From the NCBI RefSeq assembly GCF_001591645.1, contig NZ_BCVH01000028.1, positions 1 to 48,873 of the forward strand: DNA of 48,873 nucleotides, in the 5' to 3' direction. The position numbers and the translations under genes are program-made. The stretch is from Robertmurraya korlensis NBRC 107688. Its GTDB lineage: Bacteria; Bacillota; Bacilli; Bacillales; Cytobacillaceae. Below the pieces are notes generated by a model. The model was not told the origin of the DNA. It saw only the letters and a list, made by a program, of their open reading frames with translations, and made no database searches. Each line of letters begins with the position of its first letter. Position 1 is the first letter of the stretch. This document shows positions 25,053 through 33,452 of this stretch, piece after piece.

Positions 25053-26753
25053 CTAATTGAAATATTTTTCAAACAGTTTTTCAGCAGTTCGTGTGGCTAA
25101 TGCCTGCGTGGTAAGAGTTGGATTGACTCCTCCCAAACTGTTATAATGCACACTATTATCAGAAATAAATAATTTTTTTACCTGGTAAGCTTCACAATTT
25201 GCATCAACAACAAACCCCATTCTCATCGTACTTTCCAAATGAATCATAATTCCTGCCGGCCAGTAAGATGAAATAATTTGTTTCGCCCCAGCTTTATGCA
25301 AAATATGAATAGCCATTTTCATTAATTCTTTTCTTTTTTTTATAGAATTTTTCGTAGGAGTATAGCTCAAGAGAGGTACTGGACCATGTTCATCACTAAT
25401 CATCGGATGAAGTTTCACTCCATTTTTTTGATCTGCCTCATCGTCTGTTAAGATTAGTACACTTAACGTTTTCCTGTAATTTATCATTAAATCACTTAAT
25501 TTGCTTCCAACAATTTGATTATGAAATTCCCATTTGGACTTTTCCTTTTGATATATACTCCACCTAAATTGACTAATTCCATAGGAGAGAGAAGCTGTAA
25601 GTCCTGGACTCATCCCAGCAGTTTGCAACGAACCTAAGCCAGGAAAATCGAGTCTCGCACCACATGTATGTCCTACAAATGGATTTATGTCAGGCTCGCC
25701 TAAGATAGATATAAGATCTCTTTCATTAAAGATTCCCGTAACCCATTCCATATAGTGGTTTGTTAGCCCCTTACCAACCCATGAATTTTGAGGGAGATTG
25801 GAGTTTAGCCAAAGCCGTGGGCTCTCTATGCTACCTCCAGCAAGAACAACCACCTTCGCCGTTAGCTCTTCCTCTTCTCCTGTCCATGTATCCTTAATAC
25901 GGACCCCGGTCACATGTCGCTCTTGTGAATGAAGCGAATCTGTTAAAATTTTTATCGTAAATGTATTGGGTCTGATTGTGACATTGCCAGTATTCAAAGC
26001 CAATGGTATGTAGCTAACCGTTGTTGACCTCTTTGCCACCCTATCTACGGTAGGACCATGCGGGCAGCCATTTATACAGTGTCCACAGAGGGTACATCCT
26101 TCCATCCACGATAACTGTTCAAGAGAAACATTTACATTAGTAAGATTTTTATTTACGGGTAAAATGGCGTTGGGCTGAGGACGGAAGCCAGGACTTGTAA
26201 CGTTTAGTGTCGGATTTAGCCGCCAGCCTGCTCTTTTTGCTCCAAAATAAAACAATTCTTCCTTTGCAGTTGTTGGTGCAAAGTGAACGGGCAATGTGGC
26301 TTCTACCTTTTCATAATAAGGAATGAGTTCTCGATAAGAAAGTGGCCATAATTGGTCTATGGCTAATGGATATGCACGAGGAGAATTAGCTGTATAATGC
26401 TGTGTGGATCCACCCACACCCGCACTTTGCCAAATAATTTGCTTTTGTGGTGTGAATCGAACCCATGGGGCCCGATCTCTATTTGCTGGCCCCCACCGAA
26501 ATCTACCTGTAACCAGATTATTCATATTATCTTCATACTTGTTCATAAGGGATCTATACAAAGGAATATCTAAATCATTACTATCTGAACTTTCTTTCGC
26601 GCCAGAATAAAGATTTGGATTTGGCCACTTCTTATTTCCATACCAGGGTCCTGCTTCTATAATTAAAACCTTTATACCCTTTTCACCAAGCTCTTTGGCG
26701 ATAACTGCACCACCACCTCCAGCACCAATGACAATAACATCTGGATTAGACAT
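25053..26753 (-). CDS. GMC-family FAD oxidoreductase with a four-cysteine motif
   Basis: The 566-residue enzyme has an N-terminal FAD loop VIVIGAGGGGAVIAKEL (about 6-22), the GMC region AGVGGSTQHYTANSPRAYP (about 111-129) and a C-terminal NSLGGVNPTLTTQALATR that closes the FAD site. Residues 220-230 (CTLCGHCINGC) form a CxxCxxCxxxC cluster, unusual for glucose-oxidase-type GMC enzymes but seen in some alcohol oxidase and gluconate-dehydrogenase-like relatives. It may hold a metal or Fe-S centre. Start: the second of two adjacent ATGs best fits the GGGGGAGG site. It overlaps the preceding small-subunit gene by eight bases, so translation is coupled. The substrate, probably a sugar, polyol or alcohol, is unknown. 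Confidence 0.85.
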   Translation of the reverse strand: MSNPDVIVIGAGGGGAVIAKELGEKGIKVLIIEAGPWYGNKKWPNPNLYSGAKESSDSNDLDIPLYRSLMNKYEDNMNNLVTGRFRWGPANRDRAPWVRFTPQKQIIWQSAGVGGSTQHYTANSPRAYPLAIDQLWPLSYRELIPYYEKVEATLPVHFAPTTAKEELFYFGAKRAGWRLNPTLNVTSPGFRPQPNAILPVNKNLTNVNVSLEQLSWMEGCTLCGHCINGCPHGPTVDRVAKRSTTVSYIPLALNTGNVTIRPNTFTIKILTDSLHSQERHVTGVRIKDTWTGEEEELTAKVVVLAGGSIESPRLWLNSNLPQNSWVGKGLTNHYMEWVTGIFNERDLISILGEPDINPFVGHTCGARLDFPGLGSLQTAGMSPGLTASLSYGISQFRWSIYQKEKSKWEFHNQIVGSKLSDLMINYRKTLSVLILTDDEADQKNGVKLHPMISDEHGPVPLLSYTPTKNSIKKRKELMKMAIHILHKAGAKQIISSYWPAGIMIHLESTMRMGFVVDANCEAYQVKKLFISDNSVHYNSLGGVNPTLTTQALATRTAEKLFEKYFN

Positions 26754-27291
26754 CATGACCTCCCCCTTTATATGGATCACCTAATAAAAAACCCCGAAGA
26801 TTTCGATATCCAAAGGCTGGTCCTGGATAGTTTGTTTGAAGCCAACCCATTGGAAAAAACTCTATACGTCTAACATCAGGTCCTTTCAAGCGAGTTGATC
26901 CATATCCAGTCCATTCGGAATAATAGCCCAATAACGTTAGCTGAGTTAGAGTATTTTTCATACTTTGTGTTAAACCTGGATTATTTGTAAAAGGCTCTGG
27001 TAAGCTCTCCAAAGGGACTTCTAATCTTTCTAACAAGTCGACCACCTTTTGCCGCTCACCACGTTTGAGATTGGCAAAGGCTCCTTTCCTAGGAAAAGTC
27101 CATGTATGGTATAAACACTCTGTCTTTCCTCTACATATTAGTTGGATAGCAGCCATATCTAATAATTTTGCTGTCTGTTTTGAGAAAGGGATAGTATCTC
27201 CATGATTTATTGAAGAAGGCAAAGTTTGATCTAAAACCGCTATAACATACTCATATATCACTCCACCCATTGGGGAAGCGTAAAGAATCAT
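26746..27291 (-). CDS. Gluconate 2-dehydrogenase subunit 3-like protein
   Basis: The 181-residue reading is a minimum. The C-terminal part (LTLLGYYSEWTGYG, then MGWLQTNYPGP) fits the small subunit of gluconate-2-dehydrogenase-type GMC complexes, whose ends carry GYY...W...YPGP. Its stop overlaps the GMC gene. The ATG at 27291 has only a weak GGTAG site. The frame stays open upstream for at least 23 codons and reads like the same helix (ITIQAVVDM). A strong GGGGGAGG (27370-27363) lies five bases before an ATA codon at 27357. The true start may therefore be ATA, giving about 203 residues. No Tat signal is visible in the small subunit. Confidence 0.7.
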   Translation of the reverse strand: MILYASPMGGVIYEYVIAVLDQTLPSSINHGDTIPFSKQTAKLLDMAAIQLICRGKTECLYHTWTFPRKGAFANLKRGERQKVVDLLERLEVPLESLPEPFTNNPGLTQSMKNTLTQLTLLGYYSEWTGYGSTRLKGPDVRRIEFFPMGWLQTNYPGPAFGYRNLRGFLLGDPYKGGGHDV

Positions 27292-27488
27292 GTCTACTAC
27301 CGCTTGGATGGTTATTCTTGTATGATCGTCATAAATTCCACTAGTTAAAGGTTTTATTATGTCCTCCCCCTTACAAATAAAAATCCCTATCCTCTCTACT
27401 TTATTTAGGCATTTGAAAGTATAGAATTATTAATTTGAGGAAGCTAAATACCCCATACCAAAGTAGGCACGGGGTTTACCATTTTTTC

Positions 27489-28661
27489 TTATTCAAATGT
27501 CCCTTTCACTCTTGGAGAACCTTGCAAGACCATTATTTGACCCTGTGCAATGACCGTTTGGATGGTTAATGTTTCTTTATCTAAAAACACGAGGTCAGAA
27601 TTTTTACCTTTTTGAATATTTCCTTTCTGAGGTAACTTTAGGACTTGAGCAGGATTGGACGTAATAACTCGAATGGCCTGTTCAAGAGGGATTTCTTCTA
27701 CGAGTACAGCATCTCTTACCTCACGAAATAATGAAGAAACCTTTCCAACTTTTAATCCTTTAAATTCACCCGTTTCATCAAAGGAAGGTAGGCTTGCCTG
27801 CCCATCTGAGGAAAAGGTGATGCTGCTTATAGGTACTCCTTGTTCGAGCATTAGTCTTAGACCAGTAGAACATTTTACTTCCCCTTCCTCCATAAATTGA
27901 GGAATCGTACTTGTAGTGAGATCAACATATCCACCTTTTTTAGCATAAACGATTCCAGCAGCAAATAACTCTTTATTTCGGTTAATATGAGTAGGATGAA
28001 ATTGTCTAGCAGGTATTTCCGTTCGCTCAACAATCTCTTCTAATAATGATAACTTCTCGTCACCATCCCCTACATGAATTTCTATTAAACCAGCCTTACC
28101 AGATAAGATACCGCCATTTCTAGCTGCTGTTGCTACTTTTACTAGTTCTTCGAAGGTCGGCTGCGAGGAACGATGGTCCGAGATTGCTATTTCACCAACA
28201 CCTATTATTTTATCAATTAAGATTATGTCATCTTCAACACGTTGGGTTAATGTCTTAACTGGAACTTGGTAAGACCCTGAATGGATGTAGCATGTTATCC
28301 CTTCTTCTTCAAGTGCTCGAGCTTTTGCTAGAAGTCCCTCCATTCTTCTTGTTGTTCCGTCTGTACCTAAAACACCTACTGCAGTTGTTATCCCTGACGT
28401 AGTGATATCTGTTAACATAATTTCTGGAGTCCTTGTTCTGAATCCACCTTCTCCACCGCCACCAATTAGGTGAACATGAGAATCAATGAATCCAGGTACA
28501 AGGATCTGTCCGTCAGCATCAATCACTTCAATTGGAACAAAGGTGGATGGAACTTCAATATTCTCTTCTATGTAAGCAATTTTATCATTTGCGATAAGGA
28601 TGTCTCTTATTCCCATATAATGGGGTGCGTACACTTCAGCAGTTTTAATTAATTTTAACAA
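27489..28661 (-). CDS. iadA: Isoaspartyl dipeptidase
   Basis: The 390-residue amidohydrolase cleaves beta-aspartyl dipeptides left over from damaged proteins. Motifs: metal ligands in GFIDSHVHLIGGGGEGG (His62, His64), the TTAVGVLGTDG loop typical of IadA, GEIAISDHRSSQPT, LIEIHVGDG and the final-metal region ISSITFSSDGQASLPSFDE. The start is a TTG four bases after GGAGG. The NhaC gene lies upstream on the same strand, with a terminator between them, so the two are not tightly coupled. Confidence 0.9.
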   Translation of the reverse strand: MLKLIKTAEVYAPHYMGIRDILIANDKIAYIEENIEVPSTFVPIEVIDADGQILVPGFIDSHVHLIGGGGEGGFRTRTPEIMLTDITTSGITTAVGVLGTDGTTRRMEGLLAKARALEEEGITCYIHSGSYQVPVKTLTQRVEDDIILIDKIIGVGEIAISDHRSSQPTFEELVKVATAARNGGILSGKAGLIEIHVGDGDEKLSLLEEIVERTEIPARQFHPTHINRNKELFAAGIVYAKKGGYVDLTTSTIPQFMEEGEVKCSTGLRLMLEQGVPISSITFSSDGQASLPSFDETGEFKGLKVGKVSSLFREVRDAVLVEEIPLEQAIRVITSNPAQVLKLPQKGNIQKGKNSDLVFLDKETLTIQTVIAQGQIMVLQGSPRVKGTFE

Positions 28662-28759
28662 GATTCCTCCGCTCCTTTTACGTATAACTAATTAATCCTT
28701 TACTAATATGTTCATCAAAGCTGATGTAAATCCTGCCACGGCTAGCTTTCAGATATAAA

Positions 28760-28788
28760 AAACACCTCTACCAACAGTAGAGGTGTTT
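28760..28788 (-). terminator. Terminator of nhaC
   Basis: AAACACCTCTA (28760-28770) and TAGAGGTGTTT (28778-28788) pair perfectly; read leftward a T-rich run follows. Confidence 0.85.
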
Positions 28789-28793
28789 GCTTG

Positions 28794-30239
28794 TTATGCT
28801 TCAACCGTTTTTAAAGATGTTTTTTCTTTCTTTACTTTCTTCTTTGGTTCTACATTTTTTGTCACTGTTATACCTGTAATTCCATAGAACAATGAGATGA
28901 CTGGTGTAATCAGGGCTAGGAAACAAAATGGAAGGTACGCTCCAGTAGCCACACCAAGTGCTCCTGATGTATAAATTCCCGCCCCGGTCCATGGAACTAG
29001 CGGAGCACCCTGTGAACCCGTATCTTCGAGTATTCTAGAGAGATTCTCGGGCTTTATATTTAAACGTTCAAATATTGGCCTCATTAGTGTACCACTCATA
29101 ACAGAAGAGAAGTAAACCGATCCACCGATAGCAAGTGTAACGTAACTAACAATGATTGTTACAAATACCAGCAAGCCTGTGTGCTGAATCTTATGGGCAA
29201 AGGAGGCAATTAATGCTTCTAATACACCTGCATCAGCTAGCATTCCACCGAGTCCAAGTGCAAACAAGAATAGGGCAATAAGCGATAACATACTTGTTAA
29301 TCCACCACGTTGTAGTAAGCTATCAACCATTTCTATTCCAGACTCTACTTGGTAACCGCTATAAAAGATATGAGTCGTGTCTGAAAAATTAAATCCTTGA
29401 TAAAAGATGGCAATTACGCCACCCACTGCAGCACCAATAAAGATGGAAGGGACTGCAGGTTTTTTTAATACCAACAATGTAATTAACACCAAAATGGGTA
29501 TTAAAGGAATCAATCCCAGATGAAACGTTTGATCCAGGTAGTTCGTTAACTGAGAGACACTTTCAGCATCTGCTGCTGCTGATTGATACCTTAAGCCTAT
29601 AATAGTAAAAATTAAGGCTGTAATTAAATAGGAAGGAACAGTTGTCCAAAGCATATGCTTAATATGGGTGAATAATTCTCCTCCAGTTACAGTAGGTGCC
29701 AGGTTTGTTGTATCTGAAAGTGGCGACATTTTATCCCCAAAATAGGCTCCACTAATAATTGCACCTGCGGTAAGACCAGCAGGAATCCCTAAAGTTGTAC
29801 CAACACCCATCATAGCTACACCTGCAGTACCAACCGTTCCCCACGAAGTTCCTGTTGCTATAGATACAAGAGAACAGAATAATAAAGTCGTCACTAAAAA
29901 GTATTGTGGGGTAATTGCATGAATCCCATAATAAATTAATGTAGGTACTGTTCCAGAGGCAATCCATGCACCGATTAAAATCCCGACGGTTAATAATATC
30001 AATCCCGGCAATAATGCCTTACTCATCGAAGTAATCATCGACTTTTCTACTTGTCTATATGAAAATCCTAACCCCATCATAAAGGGAATAAGAACAAGTA
30101 TACTGATTAACATCAGAATTTGAATCGGTGCATTAAATACAAGTATTCCAACTGAAATAATTATCACTACTGACATTAGCATAGATAAAGCATACATGAA
30201 CGAAGGCTTTTTAATAGTTTCTATATCGGTTATCAACAA
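28794..30239 (-). CDS. nhaC: NhaC-family Na+/H+ antiporter
   Basis: The 481-residue polytopic membrane protein has about 11-12 hydrophobic segments. NhaC features are FMMGLGFSYRQVEKSM, GTSWGTVGTAGVAMMGVG, the ISGAYFGDKMSPLSDTTNLA motif with its charged residues in the membrane, and VPWTGAGIYTSGALGV. It should exchange sodium for protons. Some NhaC relatives exchange organic acids or amino acids instead, which would suit a neighbouring dipeptidase, but the sequence does not decide this. The start is a TTG behind AAAGGAG. Confidence 0.85.
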   Translation of the reverse strand: MLITDIETIKKPSFMYALSMLMSVVIIISVGILVFNAPIQILMLISILVLIPFMMGLGFSYRQVEKSMITSMSKALLPGLILLTVGILIGAWIASGTVPTLIYYGIHAITPQYFLVTTLLFCSLVSIATGTSWGTVGTAGVAMMGVGTTLGIPAGLTAGAIISGAYFGDKMSPLSDTTNLAPTVTGGELFTHIKHMLWTTVPSYLITALIFTIIGLRYQSAAADAESVSQLTNYLDQTFHLGLIPLIPILVLITLLVLKKPAVPSIFIGAAVGGVIAIFYQGFNFSDTTHIFYSGYQVESGIEMVDSLLQRGGLTSMLSLIALFLFALGLGGMLADAGVLEALIASFAHKIQHTGLLVFVTIIVSYVTLAIGGSVYFSSVMSGTLMRPIFERLNIKPENLSRILEDTGSQGAPLVPWTGAGIYTSGALGVATGAYLPFCFLALITPVISLFYGITGITVTKNVEPKKKVKKEKTSLKTVEA

Positions 30240-30599
30240 ACCACTCCTTTGTGTAAATTGTATTTTTTTTTATTGATCGACGATAAAAGTAAGATCATGT
30301 GACTTTTTAAAACGAGGGAAACATAGGGATAATAGGAGGACAACCTTTTTTTCTGCTATAACTGTATTTTACTATAGCTCTAAAGTTCAGTAAAATTGCA
30401 AATATAGTGATATATAAGGATTTCTTATGATAAAAACCTTTTATAGCGCTTTCAAACAAAACGTCCATAGATATGCTTCCATATAGTACGATATAAACCA
30501 AGATACACGATAAATTGTATGTTGGACTAATTACCACACTTTCTTCATATATGGTAAAATTCTTGTTAACAATAAAATAATTACAAACAAAGTAGGTGC
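30240..30599. other. Intergenic region without a recognised gene
   Basis: This AT-rich spacer lies between divergent nhaC and the phosphatase gene. An open frame on the minus strand (30307-30612) lacks a ribosome binding site and family features. A one-mismatch cre-like site lies at 30441-30455. No other structure stood out. Confidence 0.5.
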
Positions 30600-31232
30600 T
30601 TGAGCTTGTCATTAGAGAAAGAAGTAAAGCTTTATTTTGTCCGACATGGGGAGACTCAATATAATGTAGAGGGAAGAATGCAAGGATTCTGTGACTCCCC
30701 TCTTACAGATAGAGGCATTTCCCAGGCAAAGTCTGTTGGAAAGGGATTATCAGGTATTGAATTCAAAGCCATTTACTCTAGTGAAAGTCAAAGAGTGATT
30801 GATACCGCTAACCATGCCATTGGACATCTGAATATTCCTATCACTACAGACCCTCGACTAAAAGAAATGAATTTCGGTGCTCTTGAATCCTTATTAGAAT
30901 CAGAAATCTCTGATCGGTATGGAGATATTCTTAAGAAATTATTTGCACTTACTGACTTACATATGTCAGCACCAGAAGGAGAAAGCTATTCCCAGCTTTA
31001 TACACGTACTACATCAGTCATCCAGGAAATCGTTGAGAAGCATAAACATGAAGGTGGGAATATACTTATTTTCTCTCATGGTGTAACCATTGGTAACTAT
31101 TTGATGCAGTTAACAAAAATGAAAGAATATCCACATCATGATAATTGTAGTGTATCTGTCATTAAATACTATAATGGAAACTTTGAAGTAGAAAAGATTG
31201 CTGATACCTCTTTTAGGGATCTTCATTTTTAA
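30600..31232 (+). CDS. Histidine phosphatase family protein (phosphoglycerate-mutase-like)
   Basis: The 210-residue enzyme carries the LYFVRHGETQYN active-site motif with the phospho-accepting histidine, GRMQGFCDSPLTDRG, SSESQRVIDTA, the acid residue region LKEMNFGALE and the second histidine in LIFSHGVTIGN. It looks more like a broad-specificity phosphatase of the PhoE/GpmB group than a glycolytic mutase. The start is TTG, either at 30600 or two codons later, behind AGGTG. It stands alone and ends at the terminator shared with serA. Confidence 0.85.
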   Translation: MSLSLEKEVKLYFVRHGETQYNVEGRMQGFCDSPLTDRGISQAKSVGKGLSGIEFKAIYSSESQRVIDTANHAIGHLNIPITTDPRLKEMNFGALESLLESEISDRYGDILKKLFALTDLHMSAPEGESYSQLYTRTTSVIQEIVEKHKHEGGNILIFSHGVTIGNYLMQLTKMKEYPHHDNCSVSVIKYYNGNFEVEKIADTSFRDLHF

Positions 31233-31260
31233 TTACCTTTTTACATTTTTACTACTTACA

Positions 31261-31291
31261 AACAAAAGCGGCCATCTAGGCCGCTTTTGTT
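31261..31291. terminator. Bidirectional terminator
   Basis: A perfect 13-base-pair stem AACAAAAGCGGCC / GGCCGCTTTTGTT with a 5-base loop lies between the converging phosphatase and serA genes. Confidence 0.88.
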
Positions 31292-31293
31292 AT

Positions 31294-32493
31294 TTAAATG
31301 ATACGTACAGTAACAATGCCTTCAATTAATCCAATCTTTTCCTCTAACTGTGGAATAATATCGCTCGCTACATTATTATCAATATCGATCATTGTATAGG
31401 CATATTCTCCTCTACTTCTGTTCACCATATCTGCAATGTTTAATTCATAGCTTGAAAGAGCTGAGGTAATCTTTCCAACCATCCCAGGAACATTTTTGTG
31501 GAAAGCTGCTACACGTTGTTTACCTGAATATGGTAGAGAAGCATTCGGGAAATTCACTGAGTTTTTAATATTTCCTGTCTCAAGGAAATCTTTTATTTGG
31601 CGCCCTGCCATAATCGCACAATTTTCTTCAGATTCTGCTGTTGATGCACCAAGGTGTGGAACACATATAGTGTTTTCCATTTTTAATACATTTTCATTTG
31701 GGAAATCTGTAATATATTGACCCACGATTCCTTCTTCAAGCGCAACCGCCAAATCAATTTCGTTCACAAGTTCTCCACGTGAGAAGTTAAGAATATGAAC
31801 ACCCGGTTTCATAATGCTAAATGTGGCTTGATTAAACATTCCCTTTGTATCATCCGTTAATGGTGTGTGTACCGTAATATAATCAGCGTTTGCAAATAAT
31901 TCTTCAATGGTTAAAGCACGTTGAACCGTACGTGATAAATTCCATGCTGTATCAACAGAAATAAATGGGTCGAAACCAATTACATCCATGTCTAAAGCGA
32001 TGGCATCATTCGCCACAAGTGCACCGATTGCTCCTAATCCAATTACACCTAGAGTTTTACCCTTGATTTCTTTTCCTACAAATTGCTTTTTCCCTGCTTC
32101 TACAAGCTTTGGAACTTGTTCTCCTTCACCTACTAAGGTCTTTGTCCAAGACACACCAGCAAACAGGTTTCTTGATGACGCCATTATTGTAGTTAAAACC
32201 ATTTCTTTTACAGCATTCGCATTTGCTCCTGGAGTATTAAAAACAACAATGCCTTGCTCTGTGCATTTGTCGACAGGGATATTATTTACACCTGCTCCGG
32301 CTCTAGCAATTGCTTTTAAATTACTACCGAAATCCAATGAATGCATATTGAAGCTTCGAACAATAATCGCATCAGGATTTTCACAGTCATTGTCGACTGC
32401 AAAGTTTTCTTTACGAAATACTTTTAACCCGCTTTCTGCAATATTATTTAATGTTTTAATTTGATTCACTTTGTCTAATGTAATTGGGCTCAT
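31294..32493 (-). CDS. serA: D-3-phosphoglycerate dehydrogenase, short ACT type
   Basis: The 399-residue enzyme catalyses the first step of serine synthesis, 3-phosphoglycerate to 3-phosphohydroxypyruvate. The NAD loop reads LGVIGLGAIGALVANDA. Catalytic Arg is in NFSRGELVNE, Glu in the DFPNEN region, and His in VPHLGAST. An ACT domain (about 325-399) may sense serine. The well-known Bacillus SerA is about 525 residues with an extra domain; this is the shorter class lacking it, so it may be a second or replacing copy. A GAGGAG lies before the ATG. A ZTP riboswitch in the leader ties it to one-carbon/purine status. Confidence 0.88.
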   Translation of the reverse strand: MSPITLDKVNQIKTLNNIAESGLKVFRKENFAVDNDCENPDAIIVRSFNMHSLDFGSNLKAIARAGAGVNNIPVDKCTEQGIVVFNTPGANANAVKEMVLTTIMASSRNLFAGVSWTKTLVGEGEQVPKLVEAGKKQFVGKEIKGKTLGVIGLGAIGALVANDAIALDMDVIGFDPFISVDTAWNLSRTVQRALTIEELFANADYITVHTPLTDDTKGMFNQATFSIMKPGVHILNFSRGELVNEIDLAVALEEGIVGQYITDFPNENVLKMENTICVPHLGASTAESEENCAIMAGRQIKDFLETGNIKNSVNFPNASLPYSGKQRVAAFHKNVPGMVGKITSALSSYELNIADMVNRSRGEYAYTMIDIDNNVASDIIPQLEEKIGLIEGIVTVRII

Positions 32494-32530
32494 ATTGTTT
32501 CTCCTCTTTTATTATAAATTTGAACAAAAA

Positions 32531-32624
32531 GAGGTAAGGGTAATCCCCTTACCTCTGCCCAGGCGAACGGCTACGACACTATGTGCTCCCTCACGGTTAT
32601 CCGTGTTTCGCCAGTTACACATAG
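32531..32624 (-). ncRNA. ZTP (pfl) riboswitch with terminator upstream of serA
   Basis: Read leftward: P1 strand CTATGTG with partner CACATAG, the conserved AACTGGCG, a hairpin CACGG...CCGTG, then GGGAGC, and the hallmark 3' part GCCGTTCGCCTGGGCA ending at 32556. The terminator GAGGTAAGGGG / CCCTTACCTC plus T-run (32555-32527) follows at once. ZTP riboswitches sense the folate-stress signal ZMP/ZTP and usually switch on purine and one-carbon genes. Serine supplies one-carbon units, so serA fits. Confidence 0.87.
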
Positions 32625-32640
32625 CCTTTTCATTTATCTT

Positions 32641-32669
32641 ATTCTAACAACTTCTTAATCAGTCTTCAA
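32641..32669 (-). promoter_or_regulatory. SigA-type promoter of the serA leader
   Basis: Read leftward: TTGAAG (32669-32664), 17-base spacer, TAGAAT (32646-32641), placing the start at the beginning of the riboswitch. Confidence 0.7.
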
Positions 32670-32714
32670 CCATAAATTGCAGTATTATTTAAATTTTCTT
32701 ACTACTAGAATTTA

Positions 32715-33452
32715 CTATCTTATTGCCTTACTTAAAAATTTCTTTGTTCTTTCTATTCGAGGATTGGTGAAAATCTGTTCTGCCGTTCCCTCTTCAAGAA
32801 TAATTCCTGATTCCATAAAGACAACGCGGTCAGAAATCTCACGTGCAAAATTAAGCTCATGTGTAACAATTAACATGGTATTTCCTTCGCTTGCTACATT
32901 TTTTATTACGGCCAGAACTTCATCAACTAGCTCAGGATCAAGAGAAGAAGTAGGTTCATCAAATAACAAGACTTCTGGTTTAAGTGCTAATGCTCGAGCG
33001 ATTCCCACCCTTTGTTGTTGTCCACCTGAAAGCTGAGCTGGATAATGATTTAGTCTATCTTGCAATCCAACCCTTTCAAGAATATCTATGCTCTCCTTTT
33101 TTGCGTCAACAGGGTTCAATTGCTTCACACTAGTTAAACCAATCATCACATTTTGTAACACAGTTAAATTTTTAAATAAATTATACTGCTGAAATACCAT
33201 TCCAGTAGATGTTCTTAAAGAAAGAATATCTGTCTTACTTGCTGACTCAACATCTACTTTTTTTCCGCTAATCTCCACCGTACCACTAGAAGGATCCTCT
33301 AAGAAATTAATACATCGCAATAAGGTTGATTTTCCTGAACCACTGGGTCCTAAAATAGATACAACTTCTCCTTTATTAACCGATAGATTAATTCCTTTTA
33401 ATACATGTTGGTGATCGTAATATTTATGGATATTCTCTAGTTTAATCATCAA
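32715..33452 (-). CDS. Polar amino-acid ABC transporter, ATP-binding protein
   Basis: The 245-residue ATPase has Walker A GPSGSGKST, the Q-loop in MVFQQYNLF, the signature LSGGQQQRVGIARAL, Walker B VLLFDEPTSSLD and the switch histidine in LIVTHEL. It belongs to the GlnQ/HisP group that powers polar amino-acid uptake. It is the third gene of a binding protein-permease-ATPase operon and overlaps the permease by four bases. The SAM riboswitch upstream suggests a sulfur amino acid or derivative as cargo. Confidence 0.93.
   Translation of the reverse strand: MMIKLENIHKYYDHQHVLKGINLSVNKGEVVSILGPSGSGKSTLLRCINFLEDPSSGTVEISGKKVDVESASKTDILSLRTSTGMVFQQYNLFKNLTVLQNVMIGLTSVKQLNPVDAKKESIDILERVGLQDRLNHYPAQLSGGQQQRVGIARALALKPEVLLFDEPTSSLDPELVDEVLAVIKNVASEGNTMLIVTHELNFAREISDRVVFMESGIILEEGTAEQIFTNPRIERTKKFLSKAIR

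Noticed and set aside
27449-27478. Terminator after iadA
   Set aside because: A hairpin with G-U pairs is present, but read leftward it lacks a T-run, so it is not listed as a feature.
30441-30455. cre site upstream of nhaC
   Set aside because: The leftward reading misses the conserved C near the 3' end of the consensus; one mismatch in an AT-rich region is too weak.
30307-30612. Open frame of 101 residues on the minus strand in the nhaC/phosphatase spacer
   Set aside because: It has no ribosome binding site, odd composition, and its start overlaps the phosphatase gene start.
31294-32493. serA as a broken or shortened gene
   Set aside because: All catalytic residues and a complete ACT domain are present; the length fits the short SerA class rather than a truncation.
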